Below are positions 8,173 to 16,336 of a stretch of 64,000 nt of DNA, piece after piece (positions within the stretch are counted from its first letter, which is position 1; the number at the start of each line of letters is the position of its first letter). A program made the translations under genes and the position numbers. Origin of the DNA: Myxococcaceae bacterium (GTDB taxonomy: Bacteria; Myxococcota_A; Polyangia; Polyangiales; Ga0077539); NCBI GenBank assembly GCA_004297725.1, contig SCUS01000064.1, positions 1-64,000 of the forward strand, in the 5' to 3' direction. The notes beneath the pieces are model-generated. The model was not told the origin of the DNA. It saw only the letters and a list, made by a program, of their open reading frames with translations, and did no database searches.

Positions 8173-8559
8173 TCAGCAGCAGCCGGTCTTCGGCTCGGAG
8201 TCGGTGCTCGGCCCGCAGCAGCCCGTTGACGCAGGCGCGATCGCCAGCTTCTTCACGACGACTCCGGCCAGGGCGGCGAGCGTCTCCCGCGAGGGGTACG
8301 CCCCCTCGACCGCGATGCGGTCGCCCACGAGCACCAGCGGCAGCACCTCGGTGCCTCGCGCCAGCGCCTCCTTCACGGCGGGCGTCTCGGCGAACGCGCC
8401 CGGCTGCTGCGAGAGGTTGAAGCGCTCGACCGCGACGCCCTGCTTCTGAAGCCAGTCGACGTCGGCGGCGAAGCGAGCGAGCTCGGGGTCGACGCTCGGG
8501 CCGCAGACACCGGAGGAGCAGCACATGGCGGGGTCGAACACTCGGATGGTCACGGACAT
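8173..8559 (-). CDS. arsD: Arsenic metallochaperone ArsD
   Basis: A 128-aa thioredoxin-like chaperone with all three vicinal Cys groups of ArsD: C13/C14/C19 (AMCCSSGVCG), C114/C115 (GCCGP) and C127/C128 at the C-terminus. ArsD delivers As(III) to ArsA and raises its affinity; some family members also act as weak repressors. The start used is ATG 8559, which is preceded by GGGAGAT and begins the conserved MSVTIRVFDP strand; a longer in-frame start at 8604 is unlikely. It lies between arsR and arsA in one operon. Confidence 0.95.
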   Translation of the reverse strand: MSVTIRVFDPAMCCSSGVCGPSVDPELARFAADVDWLQKQGVAVERFNLSQQPGAFAETPAVKEALARGTEVLPLVLVGDRIAVEGAYPSRETLAALAGVVVKKLAIAPASTGCCGPSTDSEPKTGCC

Positions 8560-8614
8560 GGGATCTCCCTTTCGTTGATCGTCGATGGACGATGATACGG
8601 ACATACGAGGATCG

Positions 8615-8962
8615 TCACAGCCCTCCGACGAGGGCCTTCAGTCGACGGAGCGCCCGGGGCTCGATGCAGTAGCAGACGCGAGGGCCATCGACGTCACCGC
8701 GGATGAGGCCCGCGTCCTTGAGCACCTTCAGGTGCTGCGAGACGGTGGACTGGGCCAGCGGCAGTTCATCCACGATGTCGCCGCAGATACAGACGTTCTT
8801 GCGCACGAGGACCCGCAGGATCTTCACCCGCGCGGGGTGCCCGATGGCCTTCGAGAGGCTCGCGAGCTCCTCGTCGGCCTCATCGCCCTCGATGGGGCGG
8901 AGGTCCGCCTGCTCGCTCGCTGGCGGACAGCAGGCCGCGGGGGTCTGTGACTTCTCACTCAT
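8615..8962 (-). CDS. arsR: ArsR-family metalloregulator
   Basis: A 115-aa winged-helix repressor. The core begins at about residue 36 ([18 protein letters not shown]), the metal-sensing site is the NVCICGDI stretch (C58, C60) and the recognition helix is [17 protein letters not shown]. Further cysteines occur at 11-12 and at 97/99 (RVCYCIEP), giving more possible As(III) ligands than the minimal ELCVCDL type. Binding of As(III) should release DNA and induce the operon. It is the first gene of the arsR-arsD-arsA-arsM group, 36 nt after the second arsA, and that gap holds a candidate operator. The extended, Cys-containing N-terminus is unusual. Confidence 0.93.
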   Translation of the reverse strand: MSEKSQTPAACCPPASEQADLRPIEGDEADEELASLSKAIGHPARVKILRVLVRKNVCICGDIVDELPLAQSTVSQHLKVLKDAGLIRGDVDGPRVCYCIEPRALRRLKALVGGL

Positions 8963-8989
8963 CGTCGAATGCCGATATAGGCCCCGACG
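8963..8989 (-). promoter_or_regulatory. Candidate ArsR operator/promoter
   Basis: The 36-nt gap between arsA copy 2 and arsR holds an interrupted palindrome: CGTCG-N3-GCC-N6-GGC-N2-CGACG, centred on the AT-rich GATATA. The symmetry and AT-rich core fit an ArsR box placed directly at the arsR start. If functional, arsR-arsD-arsA-arsM has its own promoter in addition to read-through from arsA copy 2. Confidence 0.4.
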
Positions 8990-8998
8990 TTGGCGTGG

Positions 8999-10831
8999 TC
9001 AACCAGGCTCGTGCGGCGCCGGCCCCGGAGCCCTGGCGAGGGCGAGCAGTCGGGCGGGGCCGACCGGCTCATCGGGTACCCACGGGACGATCGCGACCTT
9101 CTTCGCATGGCGAGCGCGCACGATCTGGATCTGCTCGACCTCGGCCGCGACGCGCTGGCTGAGGCACGGGTCCGCGGAGCCCGCGGCGGCGAGGCTGCTG
9201 TTGATGACCCAGCCGAAGGGCTCGATCGAAGCGCGGCGCAGGTCGTCCTGCAGCCGGGCCGCCTCGGAGACGGGGGTGGTCTCCGCGAGCGTCACCAGGA
9301 GGATCTTCGTGTAGCTCGGGTCGCGCAGCCTCATGAGGGGCGTGACGGTCCGCCCCGACGCCTGCTGCGCCTCCTGCCCGGTGCCGAGGATCTGTCGGTG
9401 ATAGGAGCCCGTCGTGTCGAGGAGGAGCAGCGTGTGCCCCGTGGGCGCGGTGTCGAGGACGACGAAGTCCGAGCGGGCCTGGCCGATGGTGCGCGAGAAC
9501 GCTGCGAAGACGGCGACCTCCTCGTAGCAGGGCGAGCGCAGGTCCTCGGCGAGCAGCGCCCGACCGGCGTCATCGAGGCGAGCGCCGCGCGTCGCCATCA
9601 CCCGCTCGACGTACGCCTTCGTCTCGGCGGCAGGATCGATGCGGCTCACCGAGAGGTTGTCGACCTGCCCATCGAGCGTCGAGGCGATGTGCGCCGCCGG
9701 ATCGGTGGTGCTCAGGTGCACGCGGTGACCTCGCGACGCGAGCTCCGCGGCGATCGAGGCCGCGATGGTGGTCTTCCCCACACCCCCCTTCCCCATGACC
9801 ATGACCAGCCCCCGCCCCGGCGCCGCGATCTCGTCGATCAGCGTCGAGAGCGGCGGGAGCGAAGGCGTGGCGAGCGGCCCGGCGGCGCGCGAGAGCGCCT
9901 CGGAGGCGCTGTCGTCGAGGAGGGCCCGGAGCGCCGCGAGGCCCACCATGTTGAAGCCGCGCATGGGCACGCGGAGCGATGGCAGCCCCTGTAGCCGCGG
10001 CGGCAGCGCGTGGAGCGCGGCTCTCCCCCGCTCCTCCAGCGCGGCGGCGACCCGATCGCCCCGGTCGGTCGCGGTGAACACCGCGTTGATGGCGAGCTGC
10101 TGGTTGCGGATGCCGATGGCCTCCAACTCGCCAGCGGTCCGATCGACCTCGCGGAGCGCGGCCCGGTCGGGGCGGGTCACCAGCACGATGGTGGTGCGCG
10201 CGCTGTCGGCCAGCGCCTCGACCGCCGCGCCGAACCTCGCCTCCTGCATCTTCAGCCCGGTGTGCGGCCCGAGACACGAGGCGCCCTGGCTGGTGGACTG
10301 GAGGAAGCCGGTCCAGGCGCGAGGCAGGCTGAGGAGCCGCAGCGTGTGCCCGGTGGGCGCGGTGTCGAAGAAAACGTGGTCGAAGGGCACGCTCGCCTGG
10401 TCGCCCGCGAGCAGCTCGGCGAACTCGTCGAAGGCCGCGATCTCCACCGTGCACGCGCCAGCGAGCTGCTCGCGAAGCTCCGAGAGCTGGCCTTCGGTCC
10501 AGAGGGCGCGATAGGGCGAGATCACCCGCTCGCGGTAGTCGTCCGCGGCCCGCTCCGGATCGATGTTGAGCGCCCACAGCCGCTCCACACCAGGCACCGG
10601 TGTCGGCTCGCCGGAGAGCGCGACGCCCAGCATCTCGTCGAGGTTCGACGCGGGGTCGGTGCTCACCAGCAGGATGCGCTTCCCCGCGCCCGCCAGGCGG
10701 ATCGCAGTCGCACATGAGAGCGCAGTCTTCCCGACGCCGCCCTTGCCGGTGAAGAAGAGGAAGCGGGTCGGCCGGTCGAGGAAGGTCGCCTTCGGGTGCT
10801 CGTGCACCTCGGGACTCGTCGCGCTGTTCAT
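8999..10831 (-). CDS. arsA: Arsenical pump-driving ATPase ArsA, copy 2
   Basis: A 610-aa paralog of the other ArsA, with a roughly 15-residue N-terminal extension. It has P-loops GKGGVGKTALSCATA (29-43) and GKGGVGKTTIAASIA, DTAPTGHTL twice, and all three arsenic cysteines (C127 in GACTVEIAAF, C186 in GASCLGP, and RSPCYEEVAVF near 437). Both copies therefore look catalytically complete, not as one active and one decayed. ATG 10831 has GGAGG at 7-nt spacing; the frame extends upstream but without a site. It is the first gene on this strand, divergent from the B12-binding protein gene, with a 116-nt intergenic region. It may drive a pump encoded elsewhere. Confidence 0.95.
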   Translation of the reverse strand: MNSATSPEVHEHPKATFLDRPTRFLFFTGKGGVGKTALSCATAIRLAGAGKRILLVSTDPASNLDEMLGVALSGEPTPVPGVERLWALNIDPERAADDYRERVISPYRALWTEGQLSELREQLAGACTVEIAAFDEFAELLAGDQASVPFDHVFFDTAPTGHTLRLLSLPRAWTGFLQSTSQGASCLGPHTGLKMQEARFGAAVEALADSARTTIVLVTRPDRAALREVDRTAGELEAIGIRNQQLAINAVFTATDRGDRVAAALEERGRAALHALPPRLQGLPSLRVPMRGFNMVGLAALRALLDDSASEALSRAAGPLATPSLPPLSTLIDEIAAPGRGLVMVMGKGGVGKTTIAASIAAELASRGHRVHLSTTDPAAHIASTLDGQVDNLSVSRIDPAAETKAYVERVMATRGARLDDAGRALLAEDLRSPCYEEVAVFAAFSRTIGQARSDFVVLDTAPTGHTLLLLDTTGSYHRQILGTGQEAQQASGRTVTPLMRLRDPSYTKILLVTLAETTPVSEAARLQDDLRRASIEPFGWVINSSLAAAGSADPCLSQRVAAEVEQIQIVRARHAKKVAIVPWVPDEPVGPARLLALARAPGPAPHEPG

Positions 10832-10922
10832 GCAGTGCCTCCGCCGACGGGGGGTAGCACGCAGCGTCGCTTGCTGTCGTTGCGTCGCAGCGCCATGCGG
10901 TGGCCGGGCCCGCGGCGGCGGG

Positions 10923-10928
10923 TACAGT
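10923..10928 (+). promoter_or_regulatory. -10 hexamer upstream of B12-binding protein gene
   Basis: TACAGT lies 19 nt before ATG 10948 and directly before the AGGAGG ribosome binding site, which would give a short leader of about 13 nt. No -35 element is convincing. The divergent arsA promoter must share the same 116-nt region. Confidence 0.35.
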
Positions 10929-10947
10929 GATCGGCAGGAGGCCGCAG

Positions 10948-11736
10948 ATGATTCGCTGGTGCGCATACTGTCAGCGGTATCAGGGCGATGTCGAACCGCT
11001 CGACGACTACTCGGTCACGCACACCATCTGCGAGGACTGCGTGGCGCGGGGCGCGCTGCTGAAGACCCCGCCCCCGTCGATCAGGGCCATCCAGTCCTTC
11101 CTCCTGAGCATCGCCCGGTCCGGCATGGAACCCGGGCTCACCGCCGCAGAGGTCGTGGCGCAGGGTGACGCCCTCGGTCTCGACCCCGCCGACCTGCTGC
11201 TCGGCGTCGTGCAGCCGGTGCTGCGTCAGATCGGTGACCGCTGGGCGCGCTCCGAGGCGACCATCGCGGAGGAGCACCGCGTCTCGGCGCTCTGCTCCTC
11301 GGTGATCCAGACGATGATCGCGAGGGAGGCGGACCTCGCGGCGCTGCGGACTCAGCCTCCGGAGGTGCTGCTCGTCGTCGCCGAGGGCAACCAGCACACG
11401 CTGGGGGCGCAGGTCCTCGAGGTGTTGTTGCTACGTCATCACGTCCCGACCTACGCGGTCTATCCCGCGCTGCCGGCCCACGAGATCGTCGCGCTCGCTC
11501 GCAGGCTGCAGCCGCGCGTGGTGGCGATCAGCGCCGCGGTGCCGGAGCAGATTGCCTCCGCATCGATCGTCGCCGAGCAGCTCGCCGCGCAGCCGCCCGC
11601 GGTGCGCCCGCTGGTCGTCGTCGGCGGGCGGGCGCTCGACGGCGGGCCCTCGCTGCCCTCGGGCTCTCCGCTGATCGCGTGCAACGACGCCCACGCGCTG
11701 CTCGAGTTCGCGACTCGCCCGCGCGCTGCGCCGTAG
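10948..11736 (+). CDS. Stand-alone cobalamin-binding protein, CarH-like sensor module
   Basis: A 262-aa protein with three parts. Residues 1-40 hold a zinc-ribbon-like Cys set (C5, C8, C28, C31). Residues 45-130 form a helical B12-binding cap with W99 followed nine residues later by E109-H110, the Wx9EH motif known from AdoCbl photoreceptors such as CarH/LitR. Residues 138-255 form the Rossmann B12 domain with H150 and G153 (GNQHTLG, an H-x2-G lower ligand loop with Asn in place of the usual acid), S195 and GG 226-227. No DNA-binding domain is present. It is therefore probably a sensory or adaptor protein, not a methyltransferase. AGGAGG precedes ATG 10948. It is divergent from arsA copy 2. 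Confidence 0.85.
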   Translation: MIRWCAYCQRYQGDVEPLDDYSVTHTICEDCVARGALLKTPPPSIRAIQSFLLSIARSGMEPGLTAAEVVAQGDALGLDPADLLLGVVQPVLRQIGDRWARSEATIAEEHRVSALCSSVIQTMIAREADLAALRTQPPEVLLVVAEGNQHTLGAQVLEVLLLRHHVPTYAVYPALPAHEIVALARRLQPRVVAISAAVPEQIASASIVAEQLAAQPPAVRPLVVVGGRALDGGPSLPSGSPLIACNDAHALLEFATRPRAAP

Positions 11737-11761
11737 ATTCCCCGCGAAGGACCCCCGGAAC

Positions 11762-11799
11762 GACAACGGCCCCGGAGATTTCTCTCCGAGGCCGTTGTC
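11762..11799. terminator. Strong hairpin, probable bidirectional terminator
   Basis: A 17-bp stem with one C-A mismatch and a TTTC loop: GACAACGGCC pairs with GGCCGTTGTC and CCGGAGA with TCTCCGA. It lies between the convergent B12-binding protein gene and the tRNA gene. There is no clear T-run on either side, so termination efficiency is uncertain, but the position and stem strength fit. Confidence 0.65.
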
Positions 11800-11806
11800 T
11801 CCTGCG

Positions 11807-11882
11807 TGGCTCCGACTGCTGGACTCGAACCAGCGACCCGGCGGTTAACAGCCGCCTGCTCTACCAACTGAGCTAAGTCGGA
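11807..11882 (-). tRNA. tRNA-Asn (anticodon GTT)
   Basis: The minus strand folds as a complete 76-nt cloverleaf with encoded CCA. The acceptor stem pairs TCCGACT with AGTCGGA, the D-arm contains AGCTCAGTTGGTAGAGC, the anticodon stem is GGCGG/CCGCC around loop CTGTTAA, and the T-arm contains GGTTCGAGTCC. The anticodon GTT reads AAC/AAU. It stands alone between a hairpin terminator and the divergent S1-domain gene. Confidence 0.97.
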
Positions 11883-12051
11883 TCAGTTGAGGGACCGCCC
11901 TTCTACACCATCGATCAGGGGTGTCAACAACTTCTTCAGTCGATGGCGGACGGCCCTCGCATTTCATGGGCACCTGTGGCATCCAACGGGCCCCTCGGAA
12001 CTGCCGTCGCCAAATTTTGAGCGCGCGACGGCGAACGCACGGAGACCACGA

Positions 12052-13977
12052 ATGAGCCACAACGGCACGAGCACCGCGCAGGGTGAGGCCGATCCGAACA
12101 CCGATCCCACCAGCACGATGCCCCCCGAAGAGGTGGACGACAACATCGGCAACCGTATCGGACCGCCTCCCTCTCGACCTGCAGCCATCGACGATGACGA
12201 GCAACCGACGGACGACGGCCTGGTAGAGGCGAGCGCCGGTGAGGGCAGCGAGGCCGATGAGGCCGGCGAAGCCGCGGGCGCAGAGCCCGAGCCGGGCAAC
12301 GCGCTGCACGATCCCACCAAGAAGAAGCGCCGTCGCAAGAAGGGCCGCGGCGCCGGTCAGTCCGCGGAGGGCGCCGGCAACAGCGCTCCGCAGTCGCAGG
12401 GCGGCGGCAACCACGCCAACGGCCCGGCGCACCGCGCGTTCAAGATCGGCGACAAGGTTCGGGCGCGCGTGCTCGAGATCGGCAACGGCGGCGTCCTCTG
12501 CGACCTCTGGGGCAAGGAGAAGGGCGTCCTCGACCTGCGAGAGCTCCAGGTCGACAACGCCGACCCGAAGGCCGGCGACGCGGTCGAGGTGATCGTCCTC
12601 CAGGACGGCGCCCGCGGCGGCTACCTGGTGGTGACGCGCGACCTGGCGCGGGCGGAGCGCGGCCGCGAGATGGCCGCGCAGGCGTACAACGCCAACGAGC
12701 CCGTCGAGGGTCTCGTCACGGGCCTCAACAAGGGCGGCCTCGAGGTCGATGTGAGCGGCGTCCGGGCGTTCTGCCCGAGCTCGCAGGTCGACGTGAGGCT
12801 CCCGTCGCAGCCCGAGCTGCAGGCGATGGTGCTGTCTCGCGAGCTGTTCCGCGTGACCTCGATGATCGAGGGCGGGCGCGAGCTGGTGGTGTCGCGCCGG
12901 GCGCTGCGCGAGGGCGAGGTGCGCGAGCGCGCCGAGCAGGCCGCAGCGAACATCAAGGTCGGCGATCGCGTGAAGGGCGTCGTCGTCTCCGTGCGCGATC
13001 ACGGCATCTACGTCGACCTCGGCGGCATCGAGGGTCGCATCCAGCTCCAGGAGATCTCGCACGACCGCGGGGCGCGTCCGCACGACGTGGCCCGCGTCGG
13101 CGACGAGATCGAAGCCCAGGTGCTGCGCATCGACATCCCTGCCCCGGCCGCTCCCGCGAAGCCGGAAGAGGCCGAGGCGGCCGCGACCGACGCCGCCGAC
13201 GCTCCCGCGGAGGGCGCCGTCGAGGCCTCCACCGAGGGCGCCGAGACCGGCAAGGACCGTGGCGACCGCGACCGCAAGAAGGCCCGCTTCTCGCGGCGTC
13301 CGGAGGGCACTCCCCGGGTCGAGCTGTCGCGCCGCGCGATCGAGGTCGATCCGTGGAGCGACGTGCACAAGCGCTTCCCGATCGGCAGCGTCCACAAGGG
13401 CAAGGTCGTTCGGATGCAGCCCTTCGGCGCCTTCGTGGAGCTGGAGAAGGGCCTCGACGGCCTGCTGCACGTGAGCGAGATCGGCGACCGCCGCATCGAG
13501 CACCCCAACGAGGTGCTCAAGGAGTCGCAGGAGGTCAACGTGCGCGTGACCAAGATCGACCGGCAGGCGCGCCGCATCGGTCTGGCCCTGCTGCCCGAGG
13601 GCATCACCGAGGAGCAGCTGAAGCAGTCGGTGCAGCCCCGCCCCGGGATGATCACCACCGCGAAGATCGTCGAGCACGAGTCGTTCGGCGTGTTCGCGCA
13701 GCTCGACAACACCGTCGGCAAGGTCGGCCGCGGGCTGATCATGCCGCAGGACAGCAACGTGCCCCGCGGCGGCGACCTGAAGAAGGCGCTCCCGGTCGGC
13801 ATGGAGGTCAAGGTCAAGGTCGTCGAGATCGAGCGGGGGAGGCTGAAGCTGTCGATCCGCGCGGCGATCCACGACGAGGAGCGGCAGGCGTACCGCGCCT
13901 ACCAGCAGCAGGCGAACTCCACCACGGTGGGCGTCTCGCTGGCGGACAAGCTCCGCAAGCTCAACCTCGGCCGCTGA
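12052..13977 (+). CDS. Multi-S1-domain RNA-binding protein
   Basis: A 641-aa protein with a disordered N-terminus of about 130 residues, rich in Glu, Asp and Ala with a basic patch (KKKRRRKKGRG), followed by five S1/OB-fold repeats at about 131-200, 215-285, 302-375, 443-515 and 530-605. The fourth is the most canonical (VRMQPFGAFVELEKGLDGLL, then HVSEIG). An Ala/Glu-rich linker of about 65 residues separates repeats three and four. This is the layout of ribosomal protein S1-like factors that hold mRNA on the 30S subunit, but with extra linkers; it could be an S1 paralog. ATG 12052 has GGAGA upstream; the longer frame runs into the tRNA promoter region. Confidence 0.85.
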   Translation: MSHNGTSTAQGEADPNTDPTSTMPPEEVDDNIGNRIGPPPSRPAAIDDDEQPTDDGLVEASAGEGSEADEAGEAAGAEPEPGNALHDPTKKKRRRKKGRGAGQSAEGAGNSAPQSQGGGNHANGPAHRAFKIGDKVRARVLEIGNGGVLCDLWGKEKGVLDLRELQVDNADPKAGDAVEVIVLQDGARGGYLVVTRDLARAERGREMAAQAYNANEPVEGLVTGLNKGGLEVDVSGVRAFCPSSQVDVRLPSQPELQAMVLSRELFRVTSMIEGGRELVVSRRALREGEVRERAEQAAANIKVGDRVKGVVVSVRDHGIYVDLGGIEGRIQLQEISHDRGARPHDVARVGDEIEAQVLRIDIPAPAAPAKPEEAEAAATDAADAPAEGAVEASTEGAETGKDRGDRDRKKARFSRRPEGTPRVELSRRAIEVDPWSDVHKRFPIGSVHKGKVVRMQPFGAFVELEKGLDGLLHVSEIGDRRIEHPNEVLKESQEVNVRVTKIDRQARRIGLALLPEGITEEQLKQSVQPRPGMITTAKIVEHESFGVFAQLDNTVGKVGRGLIMPQDSNVPRGGDLKKALPVGMEVKVKVVEIERGRLKLSIRAAIHDEERQAYRAYQQQANSTTVGVSLADKLRKLNLGR

Positions 13978-13994
13978 TCCATCGCGCGTTCAAC

Positions 13995-15035
13995 GTGACG
14001 CGCGCCTCCTCCCTCTTCCCGCTCATCGCTCTCCTCCTCTCGGCCTCGTGCCGGCGCCCACCCAGCGTCGCGCGCGATGTCCCGGCGGCTCCGTCCGTCC
14101 GTGACGCCGCGGTGATGGCGGAGCCCCCGTCGCCCGCGCCCCGCTGGTGCTTCGAGCCCATGGAGCGCGCCGACCTCCGCGCCATCGACGACGAGGGCCA
14201 CCTCTGGACCCTCCGGGGCGACGCCCTCTCCCGCGACGGCGACGCGCGCCCCGCTCGGCTCGAGGGCGAGCTCCCCTGCCCCTCGCCCGGCACCTGGGCG
14301 ATGGAGTTCATCCCCGGAGGATCGGCCGCGGCGGTCGTCGACGGGCGCTTCTACGTGCGCTCCTCGCGGGCGACGCCCTTCGTCGTGACGCCGATCTGCA
14401 CCGACCTCGGCGGCGCCCCCTGGTCGCCTGGGGCGCAAGGCGGCTGGGGCGTCGTCGCCAACGCGTGGCGCGCGGTGGGCCCCGGGCTGCTCATCACCCG
14501 CGAGGCCAACCCCGCCATCGGCTGGTACGCGGTGACGGCCCTCGACCGCAGCATCACCGCGGGCGTCCTCGACGGCAGCCAGTCGCTGCTCTCCCTGATC
14601 AACGAGGGTCACCTGATCCTGGTGGACCAGCGGCAGACCGTGGCGGGCGAGGTGCTCGCGGCGCGGGGCGAGTCCTTCACCACGCTGTCGCGCACGGCGG
14701 CGGGCGTGGTGGCCGCGCACGACGCGGCCGACGCGCGGCGGGTGCTGGTGACCTCCCGCTCGCTCTCGGAGGACTTCGTGCGCGTCGAGTCGCGCCGCGA
14801 CTCCTCCTCGCCCACGCGCGCGGTGGTGGCCGTCGACCTGGCGCGCTTCATCGCCGTCACCGACGACTCCGTGGAGCTCAGCGTCGACCGGGGGCGCACC
14901 TTCCTCACGGCGCTCCGTCGTAGCCCTCCGGACGGGGGCCGGGTCGCGTTCGAGCGACCGCACGTCGGGCGCCTGCGGGACGGGCGACTCGCGGTGGCCA
15001 CCCGCGACGGCCTCGCGGTCGACCGCTGCCGGTGA
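13995..15035 (+). CDS. Putative lipoprotein of unknown function, 346 aa
   Basis: GTG 13995 begins a short lipoprotein signal (SSLFPLIALLLSASC, lipobox Cys at residue 19), 17 nt after the S1-domain gene. The mature part has repeated strand-like units with Asp-Gly turns (IDDEGHLWTLRGDALSRDGD, later VELSVDRGRTF), resembling a beta-propeller such as a sialidase or BNR-type fold. It is probably exported and anchored in the outer or inner membrane. No catalytic residues are recognised. Coding bias is strong from the GTG onward. The frame continues upstream inside the S1 gene and is not used there. Confidence 0.7.
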   Translation: MTRASSLFPLIALLLSASCRRPPSVARDVPAAPSVRDAAVMAEPPSPAPRWCFEPMERADLRAIDDEGHLWTLRGDALSRDGDARPARLEGELPCPSPGTWAMEFIPGGSAAAVVDGRFYVRSSRATPFVVTPICTDLGGAPWSPGAQGGWGVVANAWRAVGPGLLITREANPAIGWYAVTALDRSITAGVLDGSQSLLSLINEGHLILVDQRQTVAGEVLAARGESFTTLSRTAAGVVAAHDAADARRVLVTSRSLSEDFVRVESRRDSSSPTRAVVAVDLARFIAVTDDSVELSVDRGRTFLTALRRSPPDGGRVAFERPHVGRLRDGRLAVATRDGLAVDRCR

Positions 15036-15079
15036 GCGTTCGCGCCGCCGCTGCGTTATCTTCCGCCCCGAAGCTCCCG

Positions 15080-16315
15080 ATGGACCCCCTTCGATGCGAC
15101 GTGCTGGTGCTGGGTGGCGGTCCTGCCGGCGCGGTCACCGCGGCGCTGCTGGCCCGAGACAACATCGCCGTGACGCTGCTCGAGCGGGCGCGGTTTCCCC
15201 GGTTTCACCTGGGCGAGTCGCTGGCCCCGGCGGCGACGGCGGTGCTCGACGACCTCGGGCTGCGAGAGACCATCGACGGCCGATACCTCCGCAAGCACGG
15301 GGTCGCGGTGCGCTGCGCTCGCACCGGGCGCCAGCAGCGCTTCCGCTATGACGAGGCCTTCGAGCCGGGCGCGGCGCTCGCCTGGCAGGTGCCGAGGGCA
15401 GACTTCGACGACGTGCTGCTGCGGTGCGCCCGCGCTCACGGCGCCGAGGTGCTCGAGGGCCACACCGCCGAGGACGTGGTCTTCGAGGAGGGCTTCGCGC
15501 GAGGGGTGATCGCCCGCCGCGAGGACGGTCGACAGGTGTCGGTGCGATCGCGGCTCATCGTGGATGCCACCGGGCAGGACGCGCTGCTCGCCGGACGCCG
15601 CGGTGACCGCCACCCGGTAGCCGGCATGGAGCGAACGGCCCTCTCGGCGCACTACCGCCACGTCGCCCGCGCCGAGGCCGAGGCCGAGGGCGACCTGGAG
15701 CTCATCCTCTTTCCCCACGGCTGGATCTGGAACATCCCCTTCCTCGGCGAGGTGAACTCCGTGGGGGCGCTCTGCGCCAACAACTGGATGCGCGCCCGGC
15801 GCTCCGCCGAGCCCCTGGAGTCCTTCTTCGACCGCACCGTCGAGGACGCCTCCTTCGCGCGCGAGGCCCTCTCCACCGCCACGCGCCTCACGCCGGTGCT
15901 CGCTCACCAGGCCCTCACCTGGAGGGCCAACCGCCGCGTCGGCGACGGGTGGCTCACCGTCGGCGACTCCGGCGGGTTCACCGACCCGCTCCTCTGCGCG
16001 GGCACCACGCTGGCCATCGCGGGCGCCGCGCGGGCCGCCGCCGCGGTTCGCGGGGCCCTCGACCACGGGGACGTCTCCGCCGAGCGCTTCGCCCCCTTCG
16101 CGCGCGCCCTCGACGAGGCGAGCGACCTCTTCCTCGGCACCACCCGCGCGCTCTACGCCGACGAGCTGAGCGAGGTGCTCCTCGGCGGCGGGGCGCGCTC
16201 CGACCGCCGGGCCTTCGCGTCGATCCTCGCGGGCGACGTCTTCGGCGACGACCCGCCGTGGCGCGCCGCCTGGCGGGAGCGCTACCACCAGGCGGCCGAA
16301 TACCCGATCGGGTAA
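15080..16315 (+). CDS. FAD-dependent oxidoreductase, flavin halogenase-like
   Basis: A 411-aa flavoprotein. It has the N-terminal dinucleotide fold VLVLGGGPAGAVTAALL (residues 7-23), the FHLGESLAP segment, RADFDDVLL, and W215-I-W217-N-I-P, which fits the WxWxIP motif regarded as diagnostic for flavin-dependent halogenases. A second FAD motif, VGDSGGFTDPLLCAG, follows near 294. Such enzymes use FADH2, O2 and chloride or bromide to halogenate aromatic substrates, with a separate flavin reductase. No reductase, carrier protein or biosynthetic cluster is adjacent, so a halogenase-like monooxygenase is equally possible. ATG 15080 is chosen; GTG 15032 overlaps the preceding stop (GTGA) and would add 16 residues. 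A TATCTT hexamer lies at 15057-15062. Confidence 0.8.
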   Translation: MDPLRCDVLVLGGGPAGAVTAALLARDNIAVTLLERARFPRFHLGESLAPAATAVLDDLGLRETIDGRYLRKHGVAVRCARTGRQQRFRYDEAFEPGAALAWQVPRADFDDVLLRCARAHGAEVLEGHTAEDVVFEEGFARGVIARREDGRQVSVRSRLIVDATGQDALLAGRRGDRHPVAGMERTALSAHYRHVARAEAEAEGDLELILFPHGWIWNIPFLGEVNSVGALCANNWMRARRSAEPLESFFDRTVEDASFAREALSTATRLTPVLAHQALTWRANRRVGDGWLTVGDSGGFTDPLLCAGTTLAIAGAARAAAAVRGALDHGDVSAERFAPFARALDEASDLFLGTTRALYADELSEVLLGGGARSDRRAFASILAGDVFGDDPPWRAAWRERYHQAAEYPIG

Positions 16316-16336
16316 ACGCCCCTCCGGGGGCCTCGC

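Noticed and set aside
11845..13872. Long minus-strand open frame of 675 codons opposite the S1-domain gene
   Set aside because: It is antisense to a gene with clear S1 domains. GC-rich coding with G/C third positions leaves few stops on the other strand; the translation is His/Leu/Arg-rich with no domain.
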